Below, piece after piece: positions 53,230 to 64,000 of a DNA stretch of 64,000 bases; within the stretch, counting starts at the first letter, position 1; the number at the start of each line of letters is the position of its first letter. The DNA is from Paramecium tetraurelia (lineage: Eukaryota; Ciliophora; Oligohymenophorea; Peniculida; Parameciidae), in NCBI RefSeq assembly GCF_000165425.1, contig NW_001799634.1:249328-313327 (forward strand), given 5' to 3'. The notes beneath the pieces were generated by a model. That model worked only from the letters and a program-made list of their open reading frames with translations. It did no database searches and had not been told where the DNA came from. The position numbers were made by a program, and so were the translations under genes.

Positions 53230-54282
53230 ATGTCAAATTTTATACCCTCTCAAAAATTATCAGACTTGCTGAAACATGAAGGAAGATCAAATTCGATGCA
53301 TTCGTTCTATAATAATAGATCATCTTGCTACTCGACGATTAATTTGAATAGCTCTTTACTGAATGGATGGGATACTCAGAATCATCAACCTATCTCAATT
53401 TTAACTTCAAATCGAAGTGATGTCAAATAGATCAATGCATCTGCCTCAAAATAAGTAATGCACCCTTATAGTTAAGGATATCACGAATGAGATAGTATCA
53501 TCTAAACATGAAAGGAGATCGTCTACTCATCTATTTGTTCATTCTGGATTGGATGCTTATGAGAAGTACCAGAGTTAGCCAAGGAGAGATATGAAGATAT
53601 ATCCAAACTTTAAATAGGAATTGTTGCATGAGGTAGTGAAGATAGAAAAACCATTTTATATTACTTCTGTTGAAGAGGTGGAAAGGTATTGGAAAGCAAA
53701 GGAGCTCATGCTATTCAGACAGAAAAGTTAATTGGAATTCGAAATAAAGTTGTAAGCACAACTTGCTAATAAAAAGCCAGTCATTCTTAAGGTAGAACCA
53801 TTGCAAGAGATCTCATAGACGGAAGTTGAAATATAATAGTTAGAAATATTATTGAAGTATGAGTCCCTATTAAGAATAGGAACTAGAACAAGAAGGTTAA
53901 TGAATTGAAATTGGAAAGTGAGGAATTGGATGTTAAATTTGAGAACTTGTTGGATTAAGACAATGATACACAATTTCTCAGATATGAAAAACAGCTTAAG
54001 CATATTTAACAATCATTTAAGGATTTGAATAGAAGGTTTCATGAGACTGAAGAACAAATATCAATGAAAGAAAATGAGATTGAATCAAGAAAGAAACAAA
54101 TGCAGCGGAAGTCTTCAATAATAATGCCTTCGAATCTAAGGAACTCTATGACTGACTCCAAATTTAAATAGAGGTCTTCTTTTAAGAGATAGAGTATAAA
54201 CTCTGGAACCATGAGTCCGACTCGAGTGACCTTCTCATAAAGAAGCTAACCCTCAGAAGAGTGCATAAAATTCAAACATTGA
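53230..54282 (+). CDS. Coiled-coil protein
   Basis: A 335-residue protein. The first 140 residues are Ser/Asn-rich and disordered; the centre (LEFEIKLQAQLANKKPVILK onwards to RRFHETEEQISMKENEIESR) is a strongly charged coiled coil; the C-terminus is Ser/Arg-rich with phosphorylation-like SPTR motifs. Introns at 53455-53476 (ends AAG) and 53857-53879 each remove an in-frame TGA or shift. No enzyme domain. It converges with the V-ATPase gene, 85 nt away. Confidence 0.65.
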
Positions 54283-54367
54283 TATTATTTCTATTCTGTT
54301 TAAATATTGTAAACATAAAGTGTTTTAGATTATTAATTGTTAATCTATAATGTGATAAACAATCTTA

Positions 54368-55195
54368 TCACTTTCCAAATAATGTACTTCTAATTATTGG
54401 TAATGAGTCTTAAAAGGTTTGCTCAGTTCTAACATCTAGTGTATTTTTGCAAACGATCAGACCCTCTTTATTGGTTAAAAGGATTCCCCCGAAGCATTTC
54501 TTATCATTTTCTGTTTTGGAAATGACCTTGGGATATCAAGGATTTCAAATACCTCCGAGGCAGATTCCTATAATGAGTAATCTTGAACTCCTTTTATTGA
54601 GTTGTCAATGAGAGTTCTTTCGTCCAAACATTTATCTTCATCAACTTCTATTTTGACTTCAAATTCAAGGCCATTCAATTCTTTTCTTAGGATATCCTAA
54701 AATTCAGCTATGGCATCATCGATCACATTCTTTACATGTCTGATATCTCGATGGAGGCATCTACTATGTAATTTCAAGATTACCTAACTACAACTTCGTG
54801 CTCAAACAATTTGATTAGACCTTGCACAATTAAATTTTTGAGTAATTCCTCATAAAATCGCTCATCCTATCTGATCATTTTATATATTTAGTATTAGGAC
54901 TATGAGACTAAGATTATCAATGTACATCAGAGTAGATCTTCATTAAAGCTTAATTTCTGGCATTCATCAATCTCATTCTAGCCCCATTGACAAGTGCACT
55001 GTGCTTGATTCTCTCTTATTGTGCTTTCTTCTTATATTTTGTATTGATTTCTTCTTAAATATTAGATTTCTCTCTCTCAACAATCTGCTTCTTCTCCTTC
55101 TCAAATTGCTTAAATGCCTTAACTTCAATCTCAAAGCATTTTTCTCTTGCTTCCTATAACACGAAGTCAGCCAAGGATATTTAGTCCTAATACAT
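54368..55195 (-). CDS. ATP6V1E: V-type H+-ATPase subunit E
   Basis: A 251-residue peripheral-stalk subunit of the vacuolar proton pump, which links the V1 motor to the membrane part. Recognised from the N-terminal helix (SLADFVLQEAREKCFEIEVK), the central QERIKHSALVNGARMRLMNA, and the C-terminal GGILLTNKEGLIVCKNTLDV followed by a short end in TLFGK. Length matches the family. Three introns: 54900-54925, 54764-54783 (20 nt) and 54527-54552 (ends AAG). The pump acidifies phagosomes and, in Paramecium, energises the contractile vacuole. The histidine kinase gene ends only 19 nt upstream of this start codon. Confidence 0.92.
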
Positions 55196-55214
55196 AAAAT
55201 GTAATTTTAATTAA

Positions 55215-57403
55215 TCAGAAATAATATTTTTATAGTATTTTCTTCAACAAATTAGTGTCCACAGGCTTAGGCAGTATTTCTTTCATCCCCGATTTCATAG
55301 CGTAATCAATATTCTCTTTACTGTCATATGCACTACACATGATCACTACACACTAGATTTAATGATGTGAAAACACCTACAATATTTCTTTGGTTGCCTA
55401 ACATCCATCCATCTCTGGCATATCAATATCCATGAATATCAACTTGTACCCACATTTACACTGAGTTACTTTCTATTTAGCCATCTCTATTGCCATCTAA
55501 CCATCATAGGCACTATCAACTTTCACGTTGAAATATTTTAGTACAGTCGATAATGCCAGATGATTAAATGGAATATCATCACAAATCAACACACTAACAC
55601 ATTGACACTTGATCCTTCCTATACTTTTGTAAGGCTCTTGGATGTGATCTTCTGTAGGCTCGACAGTCTGATCCAAATACTACTTCATGTCCTTCACATA
55701 GAATTTGCTTTTCGTGTATTGATTAACTGAACTGAAAATACTTAAATCTCCAGTATCGCATAATTTCCTGGCAATCTGACTACTCACTTTCAATCCTAAT
55801 CCAACATATTACATATAGTCCTCATCTCCCCTCCTACTCCAATCTAACTCGCAATTCTTTAAAATCTTGGTTATCAAATACAACTTCTCTACTGGAATTC
55901 CACAACCTGTATCGAACACTTCAAATTAATATATAGACCCAGCCCTTTACACTACGAAATGTATTTCTCCTTTTTATTTTGTATATTTGACTGAGTTATT
56001 CATTAAATTCACTATGATTTGCATTATTCTATCATAATCGCTACTAATGTATGTATCATCACAACTTGTTATAGTAAGGGTGATTTATTTTTATTCGCAT
56101 TCTGCTTTAAAGTAGTCCTCAATTGTTTTAATGATGGTGGACAATTTGAATAATTGAGGTCTTAATTTAAAAGTTTAGGCTTCAAAATTTGCGTAATCCA
56201 AAATATCGTTTATTTGATGTAATAACTTTTTGTTGGATATTATTGCAGGTTTCAAATATTAGTCATTTAGTTCTCCTTTGAGATTCTAATCTAATATCTG
56301 TAATAATTATAAGGAACAATTTAAGGGAGTTCTCAATTCATGGGAAAAGGAGTTGATCAATTTCGAATAAAATCGATATCTCTCTTGCATATCTTACTGG
56401 TATTCAAAATCTGTTATGTTTTCAATCACTATCATGCAACCATTTGCGATATCGTATATTCTTATTTCAAAGGTTTTCCCAGTATTAGTATCTTTATATT
56501 TTAATACATTTATTTTTGTTTCTTCCAGGTTTTTAATTTTGTGTTTATGTATGATTTGAGCTATATCAGATACGTTACTAACGTTGGTTGTCTTCTATTA
56601 TTACAAGGTCGCTCTTCTTTGTTGGCAGAATGATTGCAAGCGTTTGATTGGGAAATCTGACTATTCATCTAAGGATTCAAAAATGGACTTGTGTCTCTCG
56701 TTTTTCCGAAAGCTGCCATTCTGTTGGGATTGCAAATACGCTCTAAATCATGGATATGAATACCTTTAAATCATCAGAAATAATGCTTATTATAAATTGT
56801 TTTCAATTTATGAGGAAATATATTTTCTAACTTTATTATTGGAACTAACGACTTAAAGGTTATTATCAAGTAAGCAGACTCCACAAGGGATTCTGTTCAG
56901 GATGTCGTATAATTCTACAGATTCCATCATCAATCCCATATTAAGATAATTTTGATTTCGATTTATCAATTATGAATTTCTCTAGAATGGTTTTCTTTCC
57001 TGCAAATAATATGAATTATCCTTACCTTTTCACACAAATAAATAAATAAAGCAACAAATTGAACGCCAAAATAAACCCAGTCTATAATTTCGAAATTAAA
57101 TGCATTCATTGTGCTAATTCTTACGCTGTAAAATACTAGTAATATCCACTTATGGGTAATTTTGCTGTATAAAGTCGCCACAATTGATGGTGTGAATGGG
57201 GCATCATAAAAACACAATTCCAATAGGAGTGAGATTCTAAAGTATTTCCAAACTAAACGTTCACTTTTGAAGAGCAAGAGTAAAACAATTATAAGAGCAG
57301 CAGATATGGCAATTAGATGGACATTCTTTGATATGCTTGCACTAATTAAATGCTTTATGGCAAAAACCAAGTGAAGACATCGTTTATATTTATGAAAAAT
57401 CAT
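55215..57403 (-). CDS. Membrane-bound hybrid histidine kinase
   Basis: A 713-residue two-component sensor. Five or six N-terminal hydrophobic helices (for example LIAISAALIIVLLLLF, VYFGVQFVALFIYL) lead to a PAS-like linker (EIRIYDIANGCMIVIEN), then the phospho-acceptor H-box FSHELRTPLNCSLQLL (His about residue 338), the N-box IIVNLMNNSVKYTKQ, the G-box FDTGCGIP and GLGLKVS, and a C-terminal receiver domain with LICDDI, the phospho-acceptor FMDIDMPEMDG and the lysine in PKPVD. All catalytic residues are present, so an active hybrid kinase is expected; the output partner is not in this window. Introns: 57000-57025 and 56743-56763 (21 nt). Confidence 0.92.
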
Positions 57404-57729
57404 TTATTTTGATCATATTTGACTTATAAATTGTATAATCAGCACTAAAATAAAGAAAATAAAACTCTGATTCCCAGCATTGATTTGTTGATAATAGAAT
57501 GTTAAATCAAACTGTACAAAAAAACAAAAATCTTTAGTATGACATAAATTATTTTAAAATACTTCTTCTTATATTAAATCTCTAAGTAATTAAATAATTT
57601 AAATGCCTAGACAATTATTTTTCAAATTGAGATAGACATTCATTTATTCAAATCATAAATACGTATTGTCATTACTTCGAATGGATTTACGTATCAATAC
57701 AAATAAGATTAATGTTTTTATGTAAATAA
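57404..57729. other. Intergenic AT-rich region
   Basis: About 325 nt between the histidine kinase start and the end of the first tandem paralogue. No ORF or motif stands out; it should hold the kinase promoter. Confidence 0.5.
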
Positions 57730-58665
57730 TCAATTTTAGGTATATATAGATGATAATTAAATTGATGGGCTTTAAGAAAAGTCTCTTCCTTCTCTAATAA
57801 ATTTTAATATGCCAATAAACTTCTTAATTGAACTTTTCATTTCTTCATTTTAACCTTATCCTACTGCCCAAATTAATTTCTCAATAATTTCCATATCTAT
57901 TCTCCTAAAATAAAATGGCTTGTCAGTAAATATTCCAATAATGGATTGAAGCACTATATGATAATTTGGTTACTCTTAAGAAAAATATAATATAGATCTT
58001 GCATATTATTTACTCATTTTCTAAAAAAATTCGTACCATTCAGACAGCATAGTTTTATTCTCATACATCTTTTCCCAACAAATTAAAATCAAATTTTGAA
58101 ACTAGTTGATTTGACTCAAATACATCTAATGGTTGAGCTTAATTGAACTTAAAACTCTATCATAGTGTCTATTTTTTAGAATTTAATCATATCTAATTTT
58201 TTTTCTTTATTCCTCTGTTACTAACCCATATATTTTAAAAACCAATTTTTAAATCTGTTCCTGTTATTCATTCTTATCTTTGACTAATTCAAGACTGCAT
58301 ATGTGATTTGTAGTATCAATAATCACAAATTCATGTCTCATCGCTTATCCAGTTAATGCCCAAGTGAAAATAGTTGCAATACCTGATGGAAAATACTACC
58401 AAATAGATTAGCAACATCTGTCAATTTAAATTATCTTCTCTTTCATCACTTCAGACAATTAAATGGCATTAATGGGTTTATCATTATATAATATTTGCTT
58501 ACAAAATTAACCTCTTTCCAATTCTTTTTCCAATTCTAAATTGATTCCATTGGCTTTTTATGCCTCCTCTAGCCTTACCAATGAAGTCACCGAATTTAAA
58601 CATGCTGAAGCCAAAGCTATTAAGGAATTTGCTATAAGAAGTTCTGATCCTGCTAAGACAATCAT
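57730..58665 (-). CDS. Unknown protein, tandem paralogue A
   Basis: An intron-free 311-residue protein with no family that I recognise. The N-terminal 35 residues are moderately hydrophobic (LLIANSLIALASACL), possibly a membrane-associated helix. The conserved centre has CKQILYNDKPINAIQLSEVM, RCCQSIWQYFPSGIATIFTW and ALTGQAMRHEFVIIDTTNHI; the rest is helical with many Lys, Gln and Tyr. The next gene on the same strand (58870-59784) is a clear paralogue, so this is a tandem duplication. Absence of introns in both copies is consistent with a shared recent origin. A Cys-Cys and the RHEF motif may matter for function, which I cannot name. Confidence 0.75.
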
Positions 58666-58869
58666 TTTTTAGAAATAGTTAATTCAATATTGTTAATAAT
58701 CAATTATGATTTTGATTAGCGCATTTAAATCTTCTTGATAGAATAAGGTTCTAAATTTCTAATAGAATTTTTGTATAAAAAATATTTATCATGTTAATTT
58801 TAAATAAAATGAATAAATCAATACTAATTAAAAGATTTTTTATATTTTCATATCTATATATATGTTAAT

Positions 58870-59784
58870 TCAATTGACGAGGGTTTAAGAAAAGTCTATT
58901 CCATTTCTAATAGAGGATACTAGTCTTATAAAATTATTGATGGAACTTCTCATTTAATCAGATATCTTTGATCCGTGCCAAAGCATTTTTTCGAATGCAA
59001 TCATATCTAATCTTGGCAAAAAGAGTGGCTTATCAGTAAAAATTCCAAAAATCGATTAAAGTACAATATCATAATCTGGTTGTTCTAATGAAAAATAATA
59101 TATAGATCTTGCATATTATTTACTCATTTTCTAAAATAAATTAAAAAAATTAGCTGTTCTACTTTTGTTCTAATAAATCTTTCTCCAACTAATTAAAAGC
59201 AAATTTGAAAAATAATTGATCTGACTCAAATACAACTGATAGTTGAGCTTTGTTGAACTTAAAACTCTATCGTATGATCTCTTTGCTAGGATTTGATTTC
59301 GTTTAATTTTTCGTTATTCCTGTGTTTCTAACCCATATATGTTAAAAACCAATTTTTAAATCTGTTCCTGTTATTCATTCTAAACTTTCACTAATTCAAG
59401 GCAGCATATGTGATTTGTAGTATCAATAATCACAAATTCATGTCTCATCGCTTATCCAGTTAATGCCCATGTAAAAATAGTTGCAATACCTGATGGAAAA
59501 TACTACCAAACAGATTAGCAACATCTGTCTATTTAAATTATCGTCTCATTCATCACTTCAGACAATTAAATGTCATTAATGGGTTCATTATTATATAATA
59601 TTTGCTTACAAAATTATCCTCTTTCCAATTCCAATTCTTACTCTAATAATATATTAATTCCTTGAGTCTGCTATGTGTCTGATAGTCTTACTAATGAAGT
59701 AATGGAATTGGCCAATAGTGGAACTAATTCAATCAAGACATCTCCAATCCATGCTGCTTCAGCTCCTGTAACTAGTGCAATCAT
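58870..59784 (-). CDS. Unknown protein, tandem paralogue B
   Basis: An intron-free 304-residue protein, paralogous along its whole length to the gene 204 nt downstream. The N-terminus differs (MIALVTGAEAAWIGDVLIEL) and so does the C-terminus, while the central roughly 270 nt (about 59340-59610 here, 58250-58520 in copy A) are nearly identical even at third codon positions. Start ATG at 59782-59784 and TGA at 58870-58872 give the same length class as copy A. No catalytic signature or known domain is visible. Confidence 0.75.
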
Positions 59785-60303
59785 AATTTCTAATTTTATA
59801 ATTCAATATATTTATTAATGAAAATATGAATTTAATTTAAGACATTTGAAGATTAGATCCAGAATAATTTTTAGAAAATTATAATTGAAATAATATATAA
59901 AGAATTTTATAATTTAAATTGATAACCAAAGATTTTATATATTTGTTGCATTGAAATTTTATGCATTTAATCCTACTTCACAGTTAAGTGCGCTTCTAAA
60001 CTAAATTTTCATGATGATTTTATATAGATATCCTCCTATTAACTTATCATTTTTAATTTCCAATTCTTTTCGTTAAACCCAACAAAAAATTAATTTAGAA
60101 TATTAATTAACCACTTTAAACTATATAGTTGATTCTCTCGTCATAAAAGTTAAAGGAATTTCAGCAATAATAAACAGAATATAATTAGTATATAGATTAA
60201 TAAATAACATTAAATTGAAGAGGGTTATGAATAATTTTTGATTTTAAGATAGATTCAATGATTAATATATTAATTCTAATTAATGACACATTGTAAGGAA
60301 TAT
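59785..60303. other. Intergenic AT-rich region, possible trace of a third copy
   Basis: About 520 nt without a gene. Near 60213-60235 a short stretch (ttgaagagggttatgaa) resembles the 3' end of the two tandem genes (ttgacgagggtttaagaa in copy B); this is too short to call a relic with confidence. Otherwise no signal. Confidence 0.35.
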
Positions 60304-63300
60304 TCACTTTTATTAGTGTTGAGGAGAAAAGTGCTTACTTTTTCTTGTGGACTAAGTATAGACTTTGGATTTCTCTTTAATTTATTTAAGTTTTTCTGGT
60401 TCGCCTTGATTGAATCTTGTTAACGCAAGGTTACTATCACTGAATTTAATCTAATTTATGTAAATAGAAATACCTCAAAGTTTATCTTCTATAATAGAGG
60501 TCTCTTAAAATGGAACAAAGGAGATTGTTCTTCTTAGTTTTTAGTCATTAGACTCTTAATTTTCATCAATTTTCCTAAATCAAGTGACATTTTCAACTTA
60601 TTAATTTCTAATTTACATTGATCCTTGAAAGTCCATTGAGTTTGACCACAATTTTATTCAAAGCTAGGTATATCCATATTAGAAGTTATCTATTCTATGA
60701 TATAGATAGAATTAAATACCGGCTTTCAATAACTCTCCTGTTTTTTAATTGTTATTCAATTGATATTTGACCAACACATTTTCAAAACAACCAAACATAT
60801 TGATGACATAAAACTCTCCATTTTCTGGTTGTATTTACTCCCTATAATCTATGAACAAAGATTCATTCATTGCCTATTCTTACTATGTGAGCTCATTGTC
60901 GATATCAGGCAATTTCAATTATATCTTTTACTTCTTCAAGTTGATTTACCCTCTGCTAAATGTAGCAATAATCACATTATAATCCTAGGAAGTCTCTGGT
61001 AGTACAAATTAAGAATTGGTGATTTCAATTTAATAATTAAAATTATCCTTCTCCTTAAGGAAATCCTCCTCATGCTTTATTTGCAATTACAAATCAAAGT
61101 CTTTTTAATATTTTTCTTTCAATTCATCCAAATTCTTCTACAATATTGCTTCCACTCTTTACTTAAATGCTTGAAGTTCATTGATGTATCTTGAAATCAA
61201 ATAAAATCTCATGTTCCTGATTGAGATTATCTTGTTCTCTATGTTGAAAACCACAACCTACTTACTATCAATGGGTTCAATCAAATTTTGATATACTGTT
61301 TTTTCTCCTGGTGAGTTCTATGGTTTCATCTCTATTTGTTGAATTGACAATTACAAATTGGTCTAATTCCTCTTATTTAAATAAATTGAATGAAATTGGA
61401 ACAAAAAGAAGTCCTTCTCCTACTCCTGCAATTTAACAATCAATGATTCAATTATAAGTTCCGATGCAAACTTATAAGCCTTCTTGTAATTATTGATTTG
61501 ATTAACGAATATGTTCACTTGTTTTTCTTCCCTATCGAAAGCATTAAGTTCTTGCTGGAATATGTATTTCAATAAATGTTATTTCAATGAGATCGTTTCT
61601 TCTATATTTATTAGATAGAAACTATTGATTGCGATCAATAAGTCCTAAACCTTCTATTGAGAAAGCAATATTTTGGCTTATTCCACCTTTGCCTTCACCA
61701 AAGGATACGAATTTTGGAATGACAAATTAATATGTAAAGCATACTTAGCTCTTTATCCTCCAATATCCTTTCCTGGCATAACTAGCAAGTTCTCCTTTTA
61801 TTTACCCATAATACTGATTTGGATGTCATCGACTGATAAACTCAGTTCTCCCTTGCTTTTGGTCACCAACACTATTTTAATGTCCACCTAAGACACCTAA
61901 TTGAAATTAAATTTGATGGTGTCACATCTCAAGATCTGATCCTCCTCGTAATTGTTGATAGATGACCTGGTTTTAGGAATCTAAATGTTGCTAATATTCT
62001 ATGGGTAATAGCTTTGAATGGCTCTCTTTTGTATGGGATTGAATCTCTATCTTTCCATCAAGTAGATTTAGACAAAGGCTCTCAATTGACTAAGCTTAAA
62101 GAACGTTTCATTGGATTTCAAGTAAATATTCTAGATGATTGCACATACAATCATGTCATCAATGACCTTCAAAGGATTCTCCTTTAATTTGACTTTGTTC
62201 TTTTCCTTTTTCAAGAGATCCTAATTGACTAAATTAAAGGCATTTTCCTAGATGTTCATTATTGTGGATATGTTTTTCAGTATGGTAATAACATTGTAGG
62301 TGGCAAATTGATTACTAAATGTGGCTTTGATATTCTCGATAGCAAAGAAGAGTTTCATTTTTGAGTGTCTCTCCTAGTAAATATCTTCAGCCACATTCAA
62401 GAGCAGATTGGCTCTCAAAGGCTTATGAAAGTAGAATAACAAATAGATGGGATCCTTAACACTTTACTAATCAATTAAATTATTCTATGATTGCTAGTCC
62501 TTCTCTTCATACTCAGCAAAATCATGATTGAACATCTCTAGCTCTTTGTTTCTGCAATAGAAAATGAATTTATCATCCAGTTTGTCACTTAAGATTTAGG
62601 ATTCTTAAACGAAAAGTTAAGGCTCAAAGACAATATGAGTTTTCTCGATATTGGTTTCATCAATCTCATCTGGTAGGCGATATGGCATAGGTCTTAAAGA
62701 TGCACCTTCATAATGTGATTTCGATTTTTCAACTGAAAATGGAGGAGGTGGTGGAATTTCCAATTTATTTGATTGAGACATCTCTACATCATTCTTGGAT
62801 TTCTGACAATGGATTGCTATGGTATCCTTAAAATACCCTTTATCATGTGTGATTATAAACAGGGGCATCTCAAATACAGTGACATAACAAACACTTTTAC
62901 TAGTTTTTGGAGTGCTTTTGAATGAAATTGAAATTCCTGAGTTAGTATGAGTCTCAACGAAAGTTACTTGACTATGTTTCTTTGAAATTTATTGTTCTTC
63001 TATTTTCTTCATTTGTGTTCTTAAATAGATCATCTAATTTTCGAATTCAAACAACGAAAATAAATTAATATCATTCTGAATCCTTGGAATTGAACCAAAA
63101 ATGATGTTACTCAAAGAGAGACTCTTACGAAATCTCAAAATGCAATGTTTACAATCCTTTTTTTGCTTTTTATGATCATTCTACAATACAAGCAATTCAG
63201 CCCTCATCAAACTATCTTTACTCATTTGATATCTGAACTCTTGAGGTCGCTTTTTCTCCTTCTATTTCAACTTCTTGTTGATAATCATTAGTAATTCAAT

Positions 63301-64000
63301 AAAACAAATTTGAGAATCATTAATCTGCAGATCAATATATGGGATTTGGATGTATAATTTCTTATCCGTAATCAGGGGGTGATTCTCTACCAGTGAGTCA
63401 AACGAAAAAAGCAAGAATCTCGATTCCAATATGATAGACTTGATTCCTGATATTTTATTAACTGGCTTGCTTTATAAACTGTATTGCAAATTCGGTTGTT
63501 TGTCTTCCTATTGATTTTTAGATGTAACTGCATGTCTCAGGGGAAACTAAATAGGCCTTTAAAGCTATTCACTATTGTTTCTTTGGAAGGACAATGGGGG
63601 AGAGCCTTACTACTCCTTGCCACTTCTCTAAGATTGCATTTGCTTTTCGTAGTTTTTCATCTCTTCATTATAATATCTGTAATCGATGGAAAAGTATTTA
63701 TGAGAAATTTGAAACTGTTCTAATATAATTTTGTTTATGCTATAGTACTTTTACTCCTCAAAGAAATTGTCCATTTTATTTTTGTCAACAGATGTGAAGA
63801 AACTCTTGAAATCCTTATTCTGACGTATCTTCTCTAAATTTATAGTTTTTATAAACAGATTCTTAAATTGGAATTTCAGCTCTGTTTTTATTTTACTTGC
63901 GATAGAATCAGTAACTATTCGTATCTTGAATTTGTCAAGCATCTCAAGAGAGAACTTCCATTACTATTGCTTTATTGTCTCCTTGGCCAAAGGCTTGCTC
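60304..64000 (-). CDS. C-terminal part of a very large protein, VPS13-like (tentative, 5' end beyond window)
   Basis: The frame is open from the right edge to TGA 60304-60306, about 1,216 residues after removing introns at 60695-60719 and 60451-60473. The protein is made of beta-strand-like segments alternating with long helical, charged stretches; examples are SLEMLDKFKIRIVTDSI, SIILESRFLLFSFDSL, KLYIQIPYIDLQINDS, VKIVLVTKSKGELSLSV-type strands and HINLSFQNSYPLVKAKVEQA. Repeated strands of this kind in a giant eukaryotic protein suggest a VPS13/chorein-type bridge lipid-transfer protein, but the diagnostic N-terminal chorein domain is outside the window, so this is an inference. A PPPPPF run occurs near 62750. 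The C-terminus is basic (KEKSKVYTQSTRKSKHFSP). Confidence 0.55.

Overview
The window is somatic (macronuclear-type) DNA of a ciliate, almost certainly a Paramecium. Three things show this. TAA and TAG run in frame through every recognisable protein and must be read as glutamine, leaving TGA as the only stop. Genes are cut by tiny introns of 20-34 nt that begin GT(A) and mostly end TAG. The DNA is AT-rich and packed, with neighbours often only 19-85 nt apart on either strand. Standard-code reading breaks nearly every gene into pieces, so I rebuilt each gene with the ciliate code and checked that the spliced length is a multiple of three. Because only TGA stops translation, open frames of 50-100 codons arise by chance here and were not called unless homology, splicing or length supported them.

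Layout. 1-18.5 kb: a partial membrane protein with a dead M14 carboxypeptidase-like domain, an acid-lipase-type hydrolase, a mitochondrial carrier, a pepsin-like protease, an EF-hand protein, a large DNAAF9/Shulin-like protein, two coiled-coil proteins (one with a RING finger), a SPATA17-like IQ protein, a DHHC-family protein without its catalytic cysteine, a Gln-rich coiled-coil protein and a cytochrome c. 19-33 kb: a phosphatase-like protein with a degenerate active site, two ubiquitin proteases (USP), a Pcf11-like mRNA 3'-end factor with a long polyglutamine tract, a CAF-1 large-subunit-like chromatin factor and a tubulin-tyrosine-ligase-like enzyme. 33-49 kb: ORC1-like ATPase, a 1,776-residue TmcB-like membrane/PAS protein, a small unknown protein, a tetraspanin, a protein kinase, a PX-domain protein and an SNF1/AMPK-like kinase. 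48.6-64 kb: a nucleoporin-like protein, a 70-residue protein, a PP2C phosphatase, a coiled-coil protein, V-ATPase subunit E, a membrane hybrid histidine kinase, a tandem pair of unknown paralogues and the C-terminal part of a very large protein that runs off the window end.

The genes are ordinary eukaryotic housekeeping, ciliary and signalling genes in no functional cluster; there are no operons, mobile elements, CRISPR arrays or rRNAs that I can see. The points most worth a second look are the catalytically dead family members (DHHC with HHHS, M14 carboxypeptidase, phosphatase), a polyglutamine tract written mostly with reassigned stop codons, a tandem pair of unknown genes with patchy near-identity, and four genes with a single extra base or an in-frame TGA that breaks a conserved domain (carrier, USP, TTL, ORC1).
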